Shown piece after piece: positions 33,666 to 44,456 of a stretch of 64,000 nt of DNA (within the stretch, counting starts at the first letter, position 1; the number at the start of each line of letters is the position of its first letter). Source of the stretch: Darksidea phi (Eukaryota > Ascomycota > Dothideomycetes > Pleosporales > Lentitheciaceae); assembly GCA_030770425.1 (NCBI GenBank), contig JASJFT010000072.1, positions 124,001 to 188,000 on the forward strand, read 5' to 3'. The position numbers were made by a program, and so were the translations under genes. The notes under the pieces were generated by a model. The model was not told the origin of the DNA. It searched no databases and saw only the letters and a list, made by a program, of their open reading frames with translations.

Positions 33666-34378
33666 TTGTCCACACCAATGTCTCACCGGCTACGCTCAGC
33701 AGAATGGAATAGGGTCGAGGCCCTTGACGCTCTCAGGGGTCGGGCGCTGCCCCGGACGGTGGGACACCGCATCACGCGATTTTGGGTTGTGAGCGGCCTA
33801 CGCAACTATCTGGATTTCACCCTCTCGCCTGAGATCGATGAACTATGTCACACTCAAGGGCATGAAGTCTTTGCGCGCACGTAATGCCGTTCTTATTACG
33901 AAGACCAGGTCCCCACCGCGAAGCTACTACAGGACCAGGCATGGCATCCTTACTGTATCTACTATCCACGCGTGGCTAGCGAGGACACATACCGCCGACT
34001 CGCGACTACTTTCCCTAACTACGCTACCGGGTGGGCTGCGCCTGTGCTACTGCAGGCTACTCGCAGCTTTACGCTGAATTGGACCTTCTTCCCGATGCCT
34101 GCATTGCCGAGGAAGCGCGCGAGAGCTGTCAGGGACCGGCTGCAGAGGGCGCTCAACACATCTACGAGCGCATCATGGCCGCACCTGCCCGCTACAGGGT
34201 CTATAGTGGGGTATTGCACGACTCGTGCCTCGCTGTCGGTCGCGAGGGCCAGCTTGGGGCACACATGTACGAAAATCTCTATGCTACAATGGACCTTGTT
34301 CGCCGGTATCTCAGTACTCCTCCAGAGGTGAGGGCATGCGTGGCTCAAGAGCGGGCTCGCGCGGCTCAAGGAGAGTGA
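33666..34378 (+). pseudogene. frameshifted gene relic, unknown family
   Basis: One frame reads from about 33666 (MSHRLRSAEWNRVEALDALR, then YLDFTLSPEIDELCHTQGHE) to a TAA at 33882. It then continues in the same frame after the stop with SYYEDQVPTAKLLQDQAWHP and YRRLATTFPNYATGWAAPVL. The reading then shifts frame near 34040-34060 to YSQLYAELDLLPDACIAEEA and runs to a stop at 34376-34378, ending in an Arg/Ala-rich helix. One stop and one frameshift in otherwise protein-like sequence indicate a broken gene. I do not recognise the family. There is no clear start, so the 5' end may be lost. An unannotated intron could explain the stop, but no good GT..AG pair removes both lesions. Confidence 0.55.
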
Positions 34379-34657
34379 GCTACGTTCATGGAACGGCCTG
34401 ATGTGGGTATCGAGTTCCTGGTATGGGTTCTAGGACTAACCCAACGCACAGGAAACCGAATAATTGGTCACACGGACCGCGAATCCGGACGTCCAAACGG
34501 GCCCAACGTTTGACTGGGCCTCTTCGAAGCATCTCCCGTCATCTACTTATGCCCGGACAAAAAGGGAGTGGCCTGCTATGTTTAATTCCTTATCAGCACG
34601 CGTCTTGTCCGCACCGTCAACTCGAGAAATTTTTTCTTTGTTATTCCCAATAAGCGA

Positions 34658-35083
34658 GTGGTAAAAGCGGCCGCTTTTGCGGTCTTGCTTCCTTTTACAA
34701 GCGCCTTCCAAGGACCGGCTTTAAGACTAGACGATCTTGAAACAAGTGCATTTCTCCACAATTTCCAGCTTCAGTATTGCCCCCAAGCATGCGCGGAAAC
34801 TTGGACTGCTTACCATGACTGGAACGAGCTCGCACTCCGCAAGGATACGATGCTTTTTATCTTCAACGTCGAGCCCGGTTCTTCGGATCCTCGCATCAAA
34901 GCATACTTGACTACTACGAGCGGCCCACGCAGGCAGGCACGTTCTATGGCCTTAGTGACGGAAGCACCAACTCCGGAAACGATCACTGAAACAGTCGTAC
35001 CAGAGGCGCCAAAGGAGATGACGACATCATCTCAAGATGGCTCCTGTGGTGGAGTCCCTCAGGAAAGTAGCTATCGACATTAG
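34658..35083 (+). pseudogene. start-less N-terminal fragment of a killer-toxin-like (GH18 subgroup C) chitinase
   Basis: The frame begins with a secretion-type hydrophobic segment (VKAAAFAVLLPFTSAFQGPA), but no ATG precedes it; the first usable codon is GTG. It continues LQYCPQACAETWTAYHDWNE, TMLFIFNVEPGSSDPRIKAY and a Thr/Glu/Pro linker, stopping after 142 codons. The CPxxC...WTxYH..... LR..TMLF pattern matches, from memory, the N-terminal segment of fungal LysM/CBM18 chitinases with killer-toxin-like architecture. The LysM, CBM18 and catalytic domains are absent. I call it a truncated, probably dead copy. The alternative is a secreted short paralogue using an upstream exon I could not find. 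Confidence 0.5.
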
Positions 35084-36767
35084 CACAAGATAGTCAGGGT
35101 ATGGCAACGCATCTGCATCTAGCTTCTCGGAGGCCTGGGAAAATCTTATAAGAAGTAATGACTTATGGTAAGAGTAGATTGGGATTAGAGAGGAGGCTTA
35201 CAATATACTAGCTTGTAGACCATCTCGCGCGAGCTCTTTCTTCTCTTTATGTAATCGTTACGTAGGAGTCATGTACCCATAGAAAGTCCTAGATACTAAC
35301 TGGCTAAGTCTCAGTTCCACCTTTGAAACGCTACTTTACCCTACCTTACCCGGCAATGCATTATACACCGCGAAGATCTGGTCTTGATGGGTAACATTCT
35401 AATCTCATTTCTCCATAGATATGTCAATGGAGCTACGGCACCTTGATATACACACGGTTATTTTTATAACAGCCTTTGGAAGTCACAAGTCTCCACATGG
35501 GTAATAACGATAGAGCGACTATAATTACAGCGAGATTTCGAGGTTTCATTCTTTTTTAACGGAGGGTAATGGATGTGATCGGTCCAAACGGGATTGTTGG
35601 GTTGGAGGGGAGGACGCGGCATATACCCAAGAGCTCGACACAGTGAACATCACCAGCGAGATCACCAGGATGTCAATCATCCACTCAATGCTATCCTCGT
35701 TTTTTTGGTTCAAAAAAACCTGTGGCCCCGCTCGCAAACCTGCCTACGTTCCAAAATTCAGAAAGAGCCTTGAATACGCATCATACGACTACTGAACCCG
35801 AGCCCGACCCCAAGTAGAAGTGGTACGGCTTAAACCAACGTAAGAACCAAATTGCAAGCACGGGCGCATACGTATGTGTGAAAGTAAAAGGGAGCTAGGT
35901 AGAGCGAAATTCGGATACTTTAACGTGGTCAAAGGCAAGACAGTTTCTGCGTGTAACGCTAGTAGGGCACTCTCTTGAGTCAAAATGTGCCTAGAAGTTC
36001 TAGACTTAGGCCCTGACTCAGGGCATTCATAGTACATACTTTAAGTGTTAATGTTTGCGCGGCAATCTTGCGATTACTATGTGGTCAAACATAAGGCACA
36101 CTACTAGCACTGCCTCTAAAGTTCAATTCAACCTCGTGTATAAATCCATGCTTGCTCGACCGTGTTACAGAGACGATGTAGCGTTCAACATTTCGACCTT
36201 GTTTCCTTCTAGATGCAATCACGCTTCTGTTTCATGCGCATTCTGTGCCGACATCGTCGGTGGTGTGCAACTGTTCATGTGCATACGGACCGAATTTAAG
36301 GTAAACATTCTCGCGCTCCTGAACCAGCCGAGGCAACGGTTACACAGCAAATACAGTATGTAGTCCATTTTTCTAGGAAGAGTGATAGGAATGAAGTAGA
36401 CATGACTATCTTCAGGAACGTCGATATGCACGTATAAGCTAATGCAACGGTCTTGAGTCGTATGGCCATGATTGGCGTAGCAGCGGGCTTCAGAGACGGA
36501 CGCCCAGCAGACGAAATCCTACGTCTCATCTCTGCTGCTTTGCGGGGATGAGCGTCTCATAGCTTTGTTGTAGGCACTAGTCAATGTGGTAGTCACGTGC
36601 CGCATATGCCAAGGCTGCGGCCTGGAGCTTGGGCCTTGTTCCAAAAGTTTAGACGCGTTCAGACAAGCTCACAATCACGCTACCCCAACCATGTTTTGCG
36701 CAACTCTATACTGCTGATCACAACAGAAACCCGACACAATCAATTTAATTCAACAACGTTTCGAGAA
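35084..36767. other. intergenic region
   Basis: 1.7 kb between the chitinase relic and the SR-protein gene. Short ORFs only; no repeat or domain recognised. The last ~150 bp is the SR gene leader. Confidence 0.5.
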
Positions 36768-37889
36768 ATGCCGGCTGAATCTCGCTCCCCGTCGCGTTCA
36801 CGCTCGCCCTCGCGCGGCCGACGTGCAACCCGCGACCGATCGCCATCACGCACACGATCGCCCTCGAGACGGTCAGGCTCCGACCGCGGAAGGTCTCCAG
36901 ACCATCGGGTATCCCCACGGGCTAGTTTTCGCTCGCGATCACGATCACCAGCCAGATCAGGTTCTCCCCGCCGCAATGGACGACGCAGTTACACCCCAGA
37001 GAGCCGATCGCGGTCGCGAACCCCACGAAGCAGGGCGAGGAGCTACACACGCAGTCCCAGTAGGAGGACCGGATCACCTGCCCCAAGAAGCGCAAAGGTA
37101 AGAAGTGAAATCGTTAGAGCTTTGGAATTAAACGACGGTTCAACAAGGCTGACTACTAACCACAGATTGTGGTGGAGCAATTGAGCAAGAACGTAAACGA
37201 AGGCCATCTGCGCGAGATATTTGGCAAATACGGACCGATCCGAGATCTAAAGTTGCCTATCAACCCAGTCTGTAAGTATAATGCTTTCACTGTACCAATT
37301 AAGTATGGTTAACCTCCCAGTCAACGTCAATCGCGGCACTGCCTACATCATGTATGAAGACGTTGACGACGCCGAACGCGCTATCGCCAAAATGCACGAG
37401 GCACAGCTCGACGGTATGAAGATTCTTGTCTCCATTGTACTCCCTCGCCGTCGCTTCTCCCGCTCACCACCACCTCTGCGCCGAGGCCCTCCACCACGAG
37501 ATCGAGGCTTCGAGTACAGGCCTGGAGGACCCCCAGGAGGGTACAGGCCACCGCCGATGGGTGGACCACGTTATCGCTCACGATCGCCCGGGGGATATAG
37601 AGGACGAGGAGGAAGAGGCGGTGGACGTGGTGGTAGAGGGGACTTTGGATATCGACCTCGACGTTCGGTAACTAGGTCCCGGTCGCGATCCCCGAGGCGT
37701 AGCCGGTCCAGGTCTTCATACTCGCGTTCTCCTTCGAGGAGCCCACCAAGGCGTGGAGGAGGTGGCTATAGGAGGCGCGGTTCGCCGCCACGTAGAGTCG
37801 GTGGAGGAGGCAGGAGGAGGAGCCCAAGCTATAGCTCTTATAGCGACCGCAGCCGGAGCAGGAGTAGGAGTCGTGGTCCGCGCCGATAG
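36768..37889 (+). CDS. SR-type RNA-binding protein (RNPS1/SR45-like)
   Basis: Three exons: 36768-37097, 37166-37271, 37321-37889; 334 residues. Residues 1-110 are an RS domain (many SRSPSR units). One RRM covers about residues 111-185: IVVEQLSKNVNEGHLREIFG (RNP2 side), then RGTAYIMYEDVDDAERAIAK (RNP1-like). A glycine/arginine region (GGYRGRGGRGGGRGGRGDFG) and a second RS tail to RGPRR follow. A single RRM flanked by RS domains is the layout of RNPS1/SR45, a peripheral exon-junction-complex and splicing factor in nuclear speckles. Phosphorylation by SRPK-type kinases is expected for the family. The short second exon carries the RNP2 half, so splicing is needed for a functional RRM. Confidence 0.88.
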
Positions 37890-38133
37890 TGGAAGCGGGA
37901 CTTGGACGTATTGGAACACAAGATGGCGTTTGCAAAGGAACGGCGCAACAAAAATGGGTGGATGGAAAATTTGATTCGTTGAATACCCACTTAGAAGAGA
38001 CCTAAAGGCAATCACATCGAGTAGCATGTGGCCGTTGTAGGTTCATCGAAATATGAAAGCCCCAAGGCTGAGATCGACCTGGACTCGGATACGAATCATC
38101 CATCCCTTCGCTCCGTGACAAAATGCACGTTTC

Positions 38134-39486
38134 TCAAACCATCTTCAACTGAAAACCACCTCCCTTCTCTTCGTCATCCCTATTCGCAAATATACTGCTG
38201 AAATCGACGTTCTGAAGACCCGGCGCATCACCACGCTTGGGTGCATTCGGACTCGCTCTCCGTCTTCGTTTTTCTTGACCTGCTTTGCTAGGAAATGTAG
38301 GGAACATCTCCATAGGCTTCGGCTTTGGCGCTTCCTTGAAGTATGGGTGTTGTAGTACTTCGTCGGCAGTGGGTCTATGTTCTGGATTAAGGGAGAGAAG
38401 GGATGAGAGTAGATCCACGCCAGCATTTGTAAGAAAGGGAAACTTTGTGCGGATTTGGCCCATAGCGCGAGAGCCGGTGTCCCTTGGTATCTTCAGACTC
38501 TTTGCATTGGGGAGGCGGTAGAATCCAGGCCAGCTTTTATCCGAGGGAAGACCGCAGAGTGCGAAGATGAGGGAGAGTTCGTCGACTTCGTTTTTGCCTT
38601 GTAGAATGGGGGCTTTGGAGAGCAGTTCACCGAAAATGCATCCTAGACTCCAGATATCGATTTCGGTGCTGTAGTTTTCGGCTCCGAGGAGGAGTTCGGG
38701 CGCGCGGTACCAGAGCGTAACGACAAGTTGCGTTAGGGGGGCCGAGGCCGGTGGTATGTAGCGGGACATGCCGAAATCTGCTATTTTGAGATGGCCTCTA
38801 TTACTTAGGAGGATGTTGGAGGTTTTGAGGTCGCGGTGCAGTATCGAGTTGTCATGTAAGAACCTGATTGCTGAGACTAACTGCTTCAACAACGTCTTCA
38901 CCTCTGACGCTAAGAAGGGTTCCGGCATATCTTCCTGTAGCGTTTTCAAATCGTGCTCTATAAACTCCATAACGAGAACCACCTCGTCGGGAGAGCTGCC
39001 GGTTAGGACTTCGCGTAGGTCGACGATGTTTTGGTGGCGGGCGCGTTGGAGGATGGCGATTTCGCGGAGGGCGGTTATGGGGAAGCCTTCCTGTTGGAGG
39101 TCCATTTTGACCTTTTTGAGGGCGACGACTTCGCCGGTCGAGATTTCACGGGCGCGAGACACCCAGCCATACGAACCCTCTTCGATATGATTTAGCGTCT
39201 CGAAGTTGGAGGTATGTCGGCAAGGGCCCCATCCGCCAGCTTCGAAACGGAGCAGTTTACGCTCAGCCTGCTTCTCTTTAGGTGGAACATTTTCCGTATT
39301 CTCTATGTCTCCAGATGACAACCGAGGTCTCTTTGCGGGTCGAGCTTCGGAATCTTGTGCCGCTCGTGCTGCGTCTTGCTCTGCCTGTTGCTTTTGGAGC
39401 TTTAGGCGTTTCTTTTCTTCTTTTTCTTGCTTGCGACGAAGGGCCTCTGCTGCGTCGGCTTCGGTGTCGGCCCAGCGTGATGCCAT
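38134..39486 (-). CDS. CDK11-like cyclin-dependent protein kinase
   Basis: Single exon, 450 residues. An N-terminal Lys/Glu/Arg-rich helical region (residues ~8-50) precedes a complete kinase domain: glycine loop EEGSYGWV (from residue 102), VALKKVK, PITALRE at 136-142 (the CDK11 family has PITSLRE), HRDLKTSN with D219, DFG at 237-239, APE at 262-264. All catalytic residues are present. The Lys/Arg tail (EKRRRRASPNAPKRG) suggests nuclear location. CDK11-type kinases act in transcription and splicing (Mediator kinase substrates in S. pombe; family knowledge). The closest fungal relative should be the Cdk11/Ppk23 type. The gene is head to head with NDUFAF7. Confidence 0.9.
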   Translation of the reverse strand: MASRWADTEADAAEALRRKQEKEEKKRLKLQKQQAEQDAARAAQDSEARPAKRPRLSSGDIENTENVPPKEKQAERKLLRFEAGGWGPCRHTSNFETLNHIEEGSYGWVSRAREISTGEVVALKKVKMDLQQEGFPITALREIAILQRARHQNIVDLREVLTGSSPDEVVLVMEFIEHDLKTLQEDMPEPFLASEVKTLLKQLVSAIRFLHDNSILHRDLKTSNILLSNRGHLKIADFGMSRYIPPASAPLTQLVVTLWYRAPELLLGAENYSTEIDIWSLGCIFGELLSKAPILQGKNEVDELSLIFALCGLPSDKSWPGFYRLPNAKSLKIPRDTGSRAMGQIRTKFPFLTNAGVDLLSSLLSLNPEHRPTADEVLQHPYFKEAPKPKPMEMFPTFPSKAGQEKRRRRASPNAPKRGDAPGLQNVDFSSIFANRDDEEKGGGFQLKMV

Positions 39487-39674
39487 GTCTTCTCTTTCTT
39501 TGCTTCAAATGCTTTACTGGATGATGAGATTCGTGAGTGATGTTGGTGTTAACCAGCACGTGGTACCGTTTTTAGGTTGAACTTAAGAAGTGGTCATAGC
39601 TCCCGCGTTTCGTTCCGACATGAACTTTTTGGTCCCGAACGCAACGTCATGGAAGAGCGATAACGGCACGAGAT
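39487..39674. promoter_or_regulatory. shared intergenic promoter, CDK11-like / NDUFAF7
   Basis: 188 bp between divergent start codons, so the two genes must share or closely abut promoter elements. No specific site is called. Confidence 0.5.
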
Positions 39675-41434
39675 ATGAGGGCAAATTCTCTCAACCTGGT
39701 TCGGAGTGCGATAAGGTGTGCGAGGCCGAGAATAGTCGGGTGTAGACATGCGCAGGTTAGTGCGAGGTGGTCATCGAGCACTGGAGAGAAGCAGTGGTCA
39801 ACACCGCTTGCGAAGGCGTTGGCTGAAGCTATCACGGTACGACTTTCTTTTGTTCGAAATGTGAAAACGAGCCTAACTCCGTGACAGACTACAGGGCCCA
39901 TATCTGTAGCATCATATATGCGCCAATGCCTCACCTCGCCCGATGGCGGATACTACACACGGCAAACCGACGGTCACGATCAATTCGGCGCAAAGGGCGA
40001 TTTCATAACGTCCCCCGAAATCAGTCAAGTGTTTGGAGAGCTTGTGGGAATATGGCTATATACAGAATGGCTGGCGCAGGGAAAGAAAGAGAAGGTGCAG
40101 ATAATCGAAGTTGGGCCTGGGAGAGGGACGCTGATGGATGATGTGCTGAGAGTATGCTGAATTCGAAGAGATGAGAGACGGATATTGGAGGAAATAAAGA
40201 GCTAACGCTGTATAGACTATATCAAGCTTCAAACCCTTCGCCCAAAGCATCGAGGCCATCTACCTCATCGAAGCCTCACCTCACCTCCGCAAACAGCAAG
40301 CACAATTACTTTCCGACACAGATTCACCCAACACGTCAGAGCTTGGATTGACAGCACCATGTAAATACATAACCAACTGCAACATAACATGGTGCGAGGA
40401 CATACGCTTCGTGCCAAAAGGTACCTCATCATCTCCTTCCACCTCAAACTCTATTTCTAACGATAACTGTAGAAGAAACGTCCACTCCCTTCATCCTCGC
40501 TCACGAATTCTTCGACGCCCTTCCCATTCACGTCTTCCAAAACGTCGCCTCCTCTAAGATCCCCGCTTCCTCCACAATCCTCACACCCACGGGCCCCATC
40601 ACCCCTAAAAGCGGCCCACAAGTACCTAAAAACCAATGGCACGAGCTCGTGGTAGCGCCTATAACCTCCCCCCCAACAACTCCTGCGACTACATCCGAGT
40701 CCTCACCAACAAGCAAAGAGCCACCCCCAGACTTCCACCTAACGGTTTCAAAAACACCAACACCGCACTCCCTCTACCTCCCCCAAACCTCATCCCGCTA
40801 CAAAGCTCTCGAGAAAACACCCGACGCAATCATAGAAATATCCCCTGAATCCCTCTCCTACATAGCCGACTTCGCAGTCCGAATAGGCGGCTCAAACCCT
40901 CCACCTCCCTCCACCACTCCCTCTTCCTCCAAATCATCCACCCTGCCAAAAACCTACACACCCACCGCCTCCACCTCGAACCCTACCTACAAAAAACCGC
41001 GCCCCTCAGGTGTAGCCCTCATCCTCGACTACGGTCCCGCCACCACAATCCCCACCAACACCCTGCGAGGAATCCGTTCCCACCGCCCCTGCTCCCCTTT
41101 CACATCCCCCGGGCTCGTCGACCTCAGCGCCGACGTCGATTTCCTCGCATTAGCCGAAGCGGCGCTGAAAGCTTCGCCAGGCGTAGAAGTCCATGGACCG
41201 GTTGAGCAAGCGTTCTTCTTGGCGACCATGGGCATTAAAGAGAGGGCCGAGCGGTTGTTGCAGGGGACGGGAGATGAGGAAATAAAGAGGAGGTTGGATG
41301 GGGCGTGGAAGAGGTTAGTTGATAGAGGGCCTACGGGGATGGGGAGGATTTATAAGGCTATGGCGCTCGTGCCGTACAGAGAGGGGGAAGGGGTTAGGAG
41401 GCCGGTTGGGTTTGGTGGCGATGTTGTCGTTTAG
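39675..41434 (+). CDS. NDUFAF7: mitochondrial protein arginine methyltransferase NDUFAF7 (MidA)
   Basis: Four exons: 39675-39836, 39888-40151, 40216-40420, 40473-41434; 530 residues. The Arg/Ser-rich start MRANSLNLVRSAIRCARPRI is a mitochondrial presequence. Family blocks follow: MRQCLTSPDGGYYTRQ, GAKGDFITSPEISQVFGELV, the SAM motif EVGPGRGTLMDDVLR near residue 129, FILAHEFFDALPIHVFQ, GVALILDYG, FTSPGLVDLSADVDF, and VEQAFFLATMGIKERAERLL. In animals this enzyme symmetrically dimethylates NDUFS2 during complex I assembly; the same role is inferred. Two Pro/Ser/Thr-rich insertions (about 40660-40740 and 40905-40990) lengthen it beyond the usual ~450 residues. Confidence 0.93.
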
Positions 41435-41719
41435 TTCGAACATTTCAGATATGAAGGATTCTCAGTGGATGTGTGCATGTATATGTACGATTGATATGTA
41501 TTTTAAAATGTTTTGGATTACTCGTTTTTGAAATAGGACACGTCCAAATAGCCCAGAACACCTGTGCTAGCAATGCTGGTCATATCTCATGAAAGCTGTC
41601 CAAATACCAAAGAGCCGTGATTACACCTCCGTCGGGCCGAAAACCTCAACTTACACATAAGCCATCTTCAATCTCTGTTACTCGGCTCTATTTCTCGAGC
41701 ATTACCTCATTGAGATTTC

Positions 41720-44107
41720 TTACAATTCCTTCTTCCTCTCCGGGCTCGTCTCCACCTCAGCGCTCTCAATGAAGCCCCTCCCAACCCTGGCCACCTCCCT
41801 CCACCCCTTCTGCCTCCCCCAAAATCTCGACTCTGGCGTACTTTCACGCAGACTGGCCGCCCGCGCATCCTCCTCCAAACTCTGCCTCGAGATACTCCCT
41901 GCATCTTCCGCCAACTTAGGAATCTTCTCTAGTAAATTCAGATTCTCCTCAAAATACTGCTTGCGCACAAGGTAGCGATCGCGGCGCTCCTTCTGGAGGC
42001 CAGGGCTGTGCAGTTTGGAAATGGCGATTTGAACACTCCAGCGGACAAGGAAGAATAAATGTTCGGAGAAAAAGACGGTGAGGAGAAGGGCCCAACCTTG
42101 GATGTTGGAGGGGTGGCCATCGGGTCCTAAACCGTCGTTAAAGAAGAGATAAACGAGAGCGGAGGTCGTGAGGCTGCCGAGCCAGGTGATGAAGCTGAGA
42201 GAGTCGAGCCAAGGACCAATGGTGTCTGCACGCCAGGGCGTAGGCCGTTGCATCTCTACGCAGATCTTTATGGCATCGGCACGGAGTTCGACCCAGTCGT
42301 TTACTAGGAAGGAGACGGCTGTGAGAGGCCAGACGACGGAGAAGAGGGAGAGGTAGCCGAACTGAAGGACCATCTCGCGGATGTCGGCTGTTACGTCGTA
42401 GACGCCTAGTTCAGCCTCTTCGCGGACGCGCTTCAAGAATGCGGCGTCCTCAGGAGGATCGTTCGTTGCTGGGTTCGGTGCTGCCCCGCCGTTCTTCACA
42501 GCGCGGTCAGATTGCATCGATTTGTACTTGGCCATTCCGCGACGCTTTAGATATGGTACAACAAGTTCCATGCCTAGATTGACTACTTGAGCAGTAACAG
42601 TGAAGTATATGACCTGCTTGCGTAAACGGTCTGGGTTGATTGTCCAGTCTGCGCTGGGTCCTCTAAGCTGTTTCTCGTCCTCGGCGAAGGGTTGAACCGC
42701 CACGCTAAAGATGTCGAGATATGGAACAATGATGTTGCCGAAGGGGACGTACACGAAGGCGGTGAGGAAGATGGGAAGGTAGGAGGTAATGAAGTTTATT
42801 ACGAAGATCTTCTGAGTGAGGGCCTTCTGGTAGGCGGCTTGGGTTTCGTAGTTTTCGTAGTCTGTGAGTTGGGTAGCCACCTTCGTGAGGACACTTTGGA
42901 GGATGGGCATGAAGGTAGTGAGTATGCCGGTGGGGATAAAAACCTGACAACGTTAGCACTCAGCTAGGGAGTGGTGGTGGGCATAGACGTACCAAAAGCC
43001 ACTTGAGCGGTCCACCGTACACTTCAGATATGAATACTTCGATACCAAAGCAAGTCCCAATGAGAGTTCCTAACAGCAGAGCAGCCGCAACAGCAAACGG
43101 TACCTGCAAAAGCTGTCTCTGTAGCCGCTTGGTTATTGGGAAGACGCCAACTTGCTCGCCAGTTACCGGATCTGTGACAATGTGCTCGTGTCGGAAGCGG
43201 TGCCTCTTATGTTCGATCTTGGACACCCCACGGACACCCCAGCGTACTGCAAGATCAACCTCCTGATGTTTCCACCATTCGGTGAAGATGGTGCACCATA
43301 GCACACTCACAACACCGTATATGGGAGAGAAGTGACCGAGGAACAGCCAGGCCACAGCACCGAAAGCGGCCGGGAAGAGCAGGAAGGCGAAGTACGACTG
43401 CGTAAAGGCGAAGTAGAAAGCGATCTGCTCGCCGTCAGCCATGTGCGGATTCCTTATACGATCCTCAACATACCTTCTCGCCCATTCTGTTCCTAATATC
43501 GTCCAAATCTTCCGTCTTAAGGAAGTAGGACGCGGTCCACTTCTTGATCCAATCCTTGTTGTACGCATGATCGTGCAGCGCAAACAAGCTCTCCACGTTC
43601 TCCCACTCGCCTTCGTTGGGTGTAATGCCAGCTCCACCCTCAGATACGGGGTTCGTAATGAGCTGGTATATGATGCGGAGACGCTCGGCTTCGTAGAGGG
43701 GCTCTGCTTCGAGAGCTTCGCGGGTTTCTTTGGGCGGGGCGGCGGCTCGAACGCCGTGGATCCAGTCGCGGACTCTGTAGCAGCCATTAGTGACATGTAG
43801 TGACGATGGACGAGATATGTTTCTTACCGCGACCTATACACCTCGCCATACAAGTGCTCATCAGAAGCGACCCTTACGAAGAGCAGCACCGAAAGCGCGT
43901 CCCCGTTGCGCACCTCGGTTTGCATACCCACCGACGCCAAAGCCTTCACCAGCTTCTCGAACTTCGCAACCGCCGTCGCTCTGTCTGCAACTAATCAGCC
44001 TCTACTTCTCACTTGGTTGCCCCGCTATACGTACCCGTCCTCGCGAAGCGGTAGCTGATCACGTAGTCGACATCCATATTCGTCTCTAGAGCCTGGCTTT
44101 TCGCCAT
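41720..44107 (-). CDS. anoctamin/TMEM16-family membrane protein (Ist2-like)
   Basis: Five exons on the minus strand: 44035-44107, 43828-43984, 43474-43774, 42993-43424, 41720-42943; 728 residues, phases consistent. The start MAKSQALETNMDVDYVISYR matches fungal anoctamins. The transmembrane core begins IAFYFAFTQSYFAFLLFPAA and includes SPIYGVVSVLWCTIFTEWWK, KWLLVFIPTGIL, FVINFITSYLPIFLTAFVYV, FGYLSLFSVVWPLTAVSFLV, and NIQGWALLLTVFFSEHLFFL, with a charged cytosolic tail. Fungal relatives act as lipid scramblases and/or ER-plasma-membrane tethers. Scramblase activity is not deducible here. The tail lacks an obvious Lys/Arg-rich plasma-membrane-binding end like that of yeast Ist2. The 49-bp intron at 43425-43473 is hidden in an open frame, so naive translation would insert the wrong residues. 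Confidence 0.9.
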
Positions 44108-44456
44108 TGCGTACTTCTCAGCTTGTGCACACAAGCGAAGATCCGAATCGTGGGAGAAGTGGGAGGATGAGGGTGCATGTGTAGAGCCGACTGTTCCCTG
44201 CTCCAAGGTTGCAAAAGAAAATCCAGGAAGCTGCGTTGTGTTCCAGCCCGCCAACGTCATCGACGCGTCCCGCTACCAAGGTGCGCGCATCCCTGCGTCA
44301 CATCAGACTGACATGTGACACATGCCTGCAAGCGCACAACAACATTGGAGTCTTCTAGACATTCATATCGTACACTGCAAGTCTAACGAAATGGTATCTA
44401 CATAGACTCGCTGCTTGATGCAATACACAGATTATACACATGTTATACACTCTCCC
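44108..44456. other. intergenic
   Basis: 349 bp between the anoctamin start and the stop of the next minus-strand gene: promoter of one, 3' UTR of the other. An upstream in-frame extension of the anoctamin to 44260 is not favoured. Confidence 0.5.
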
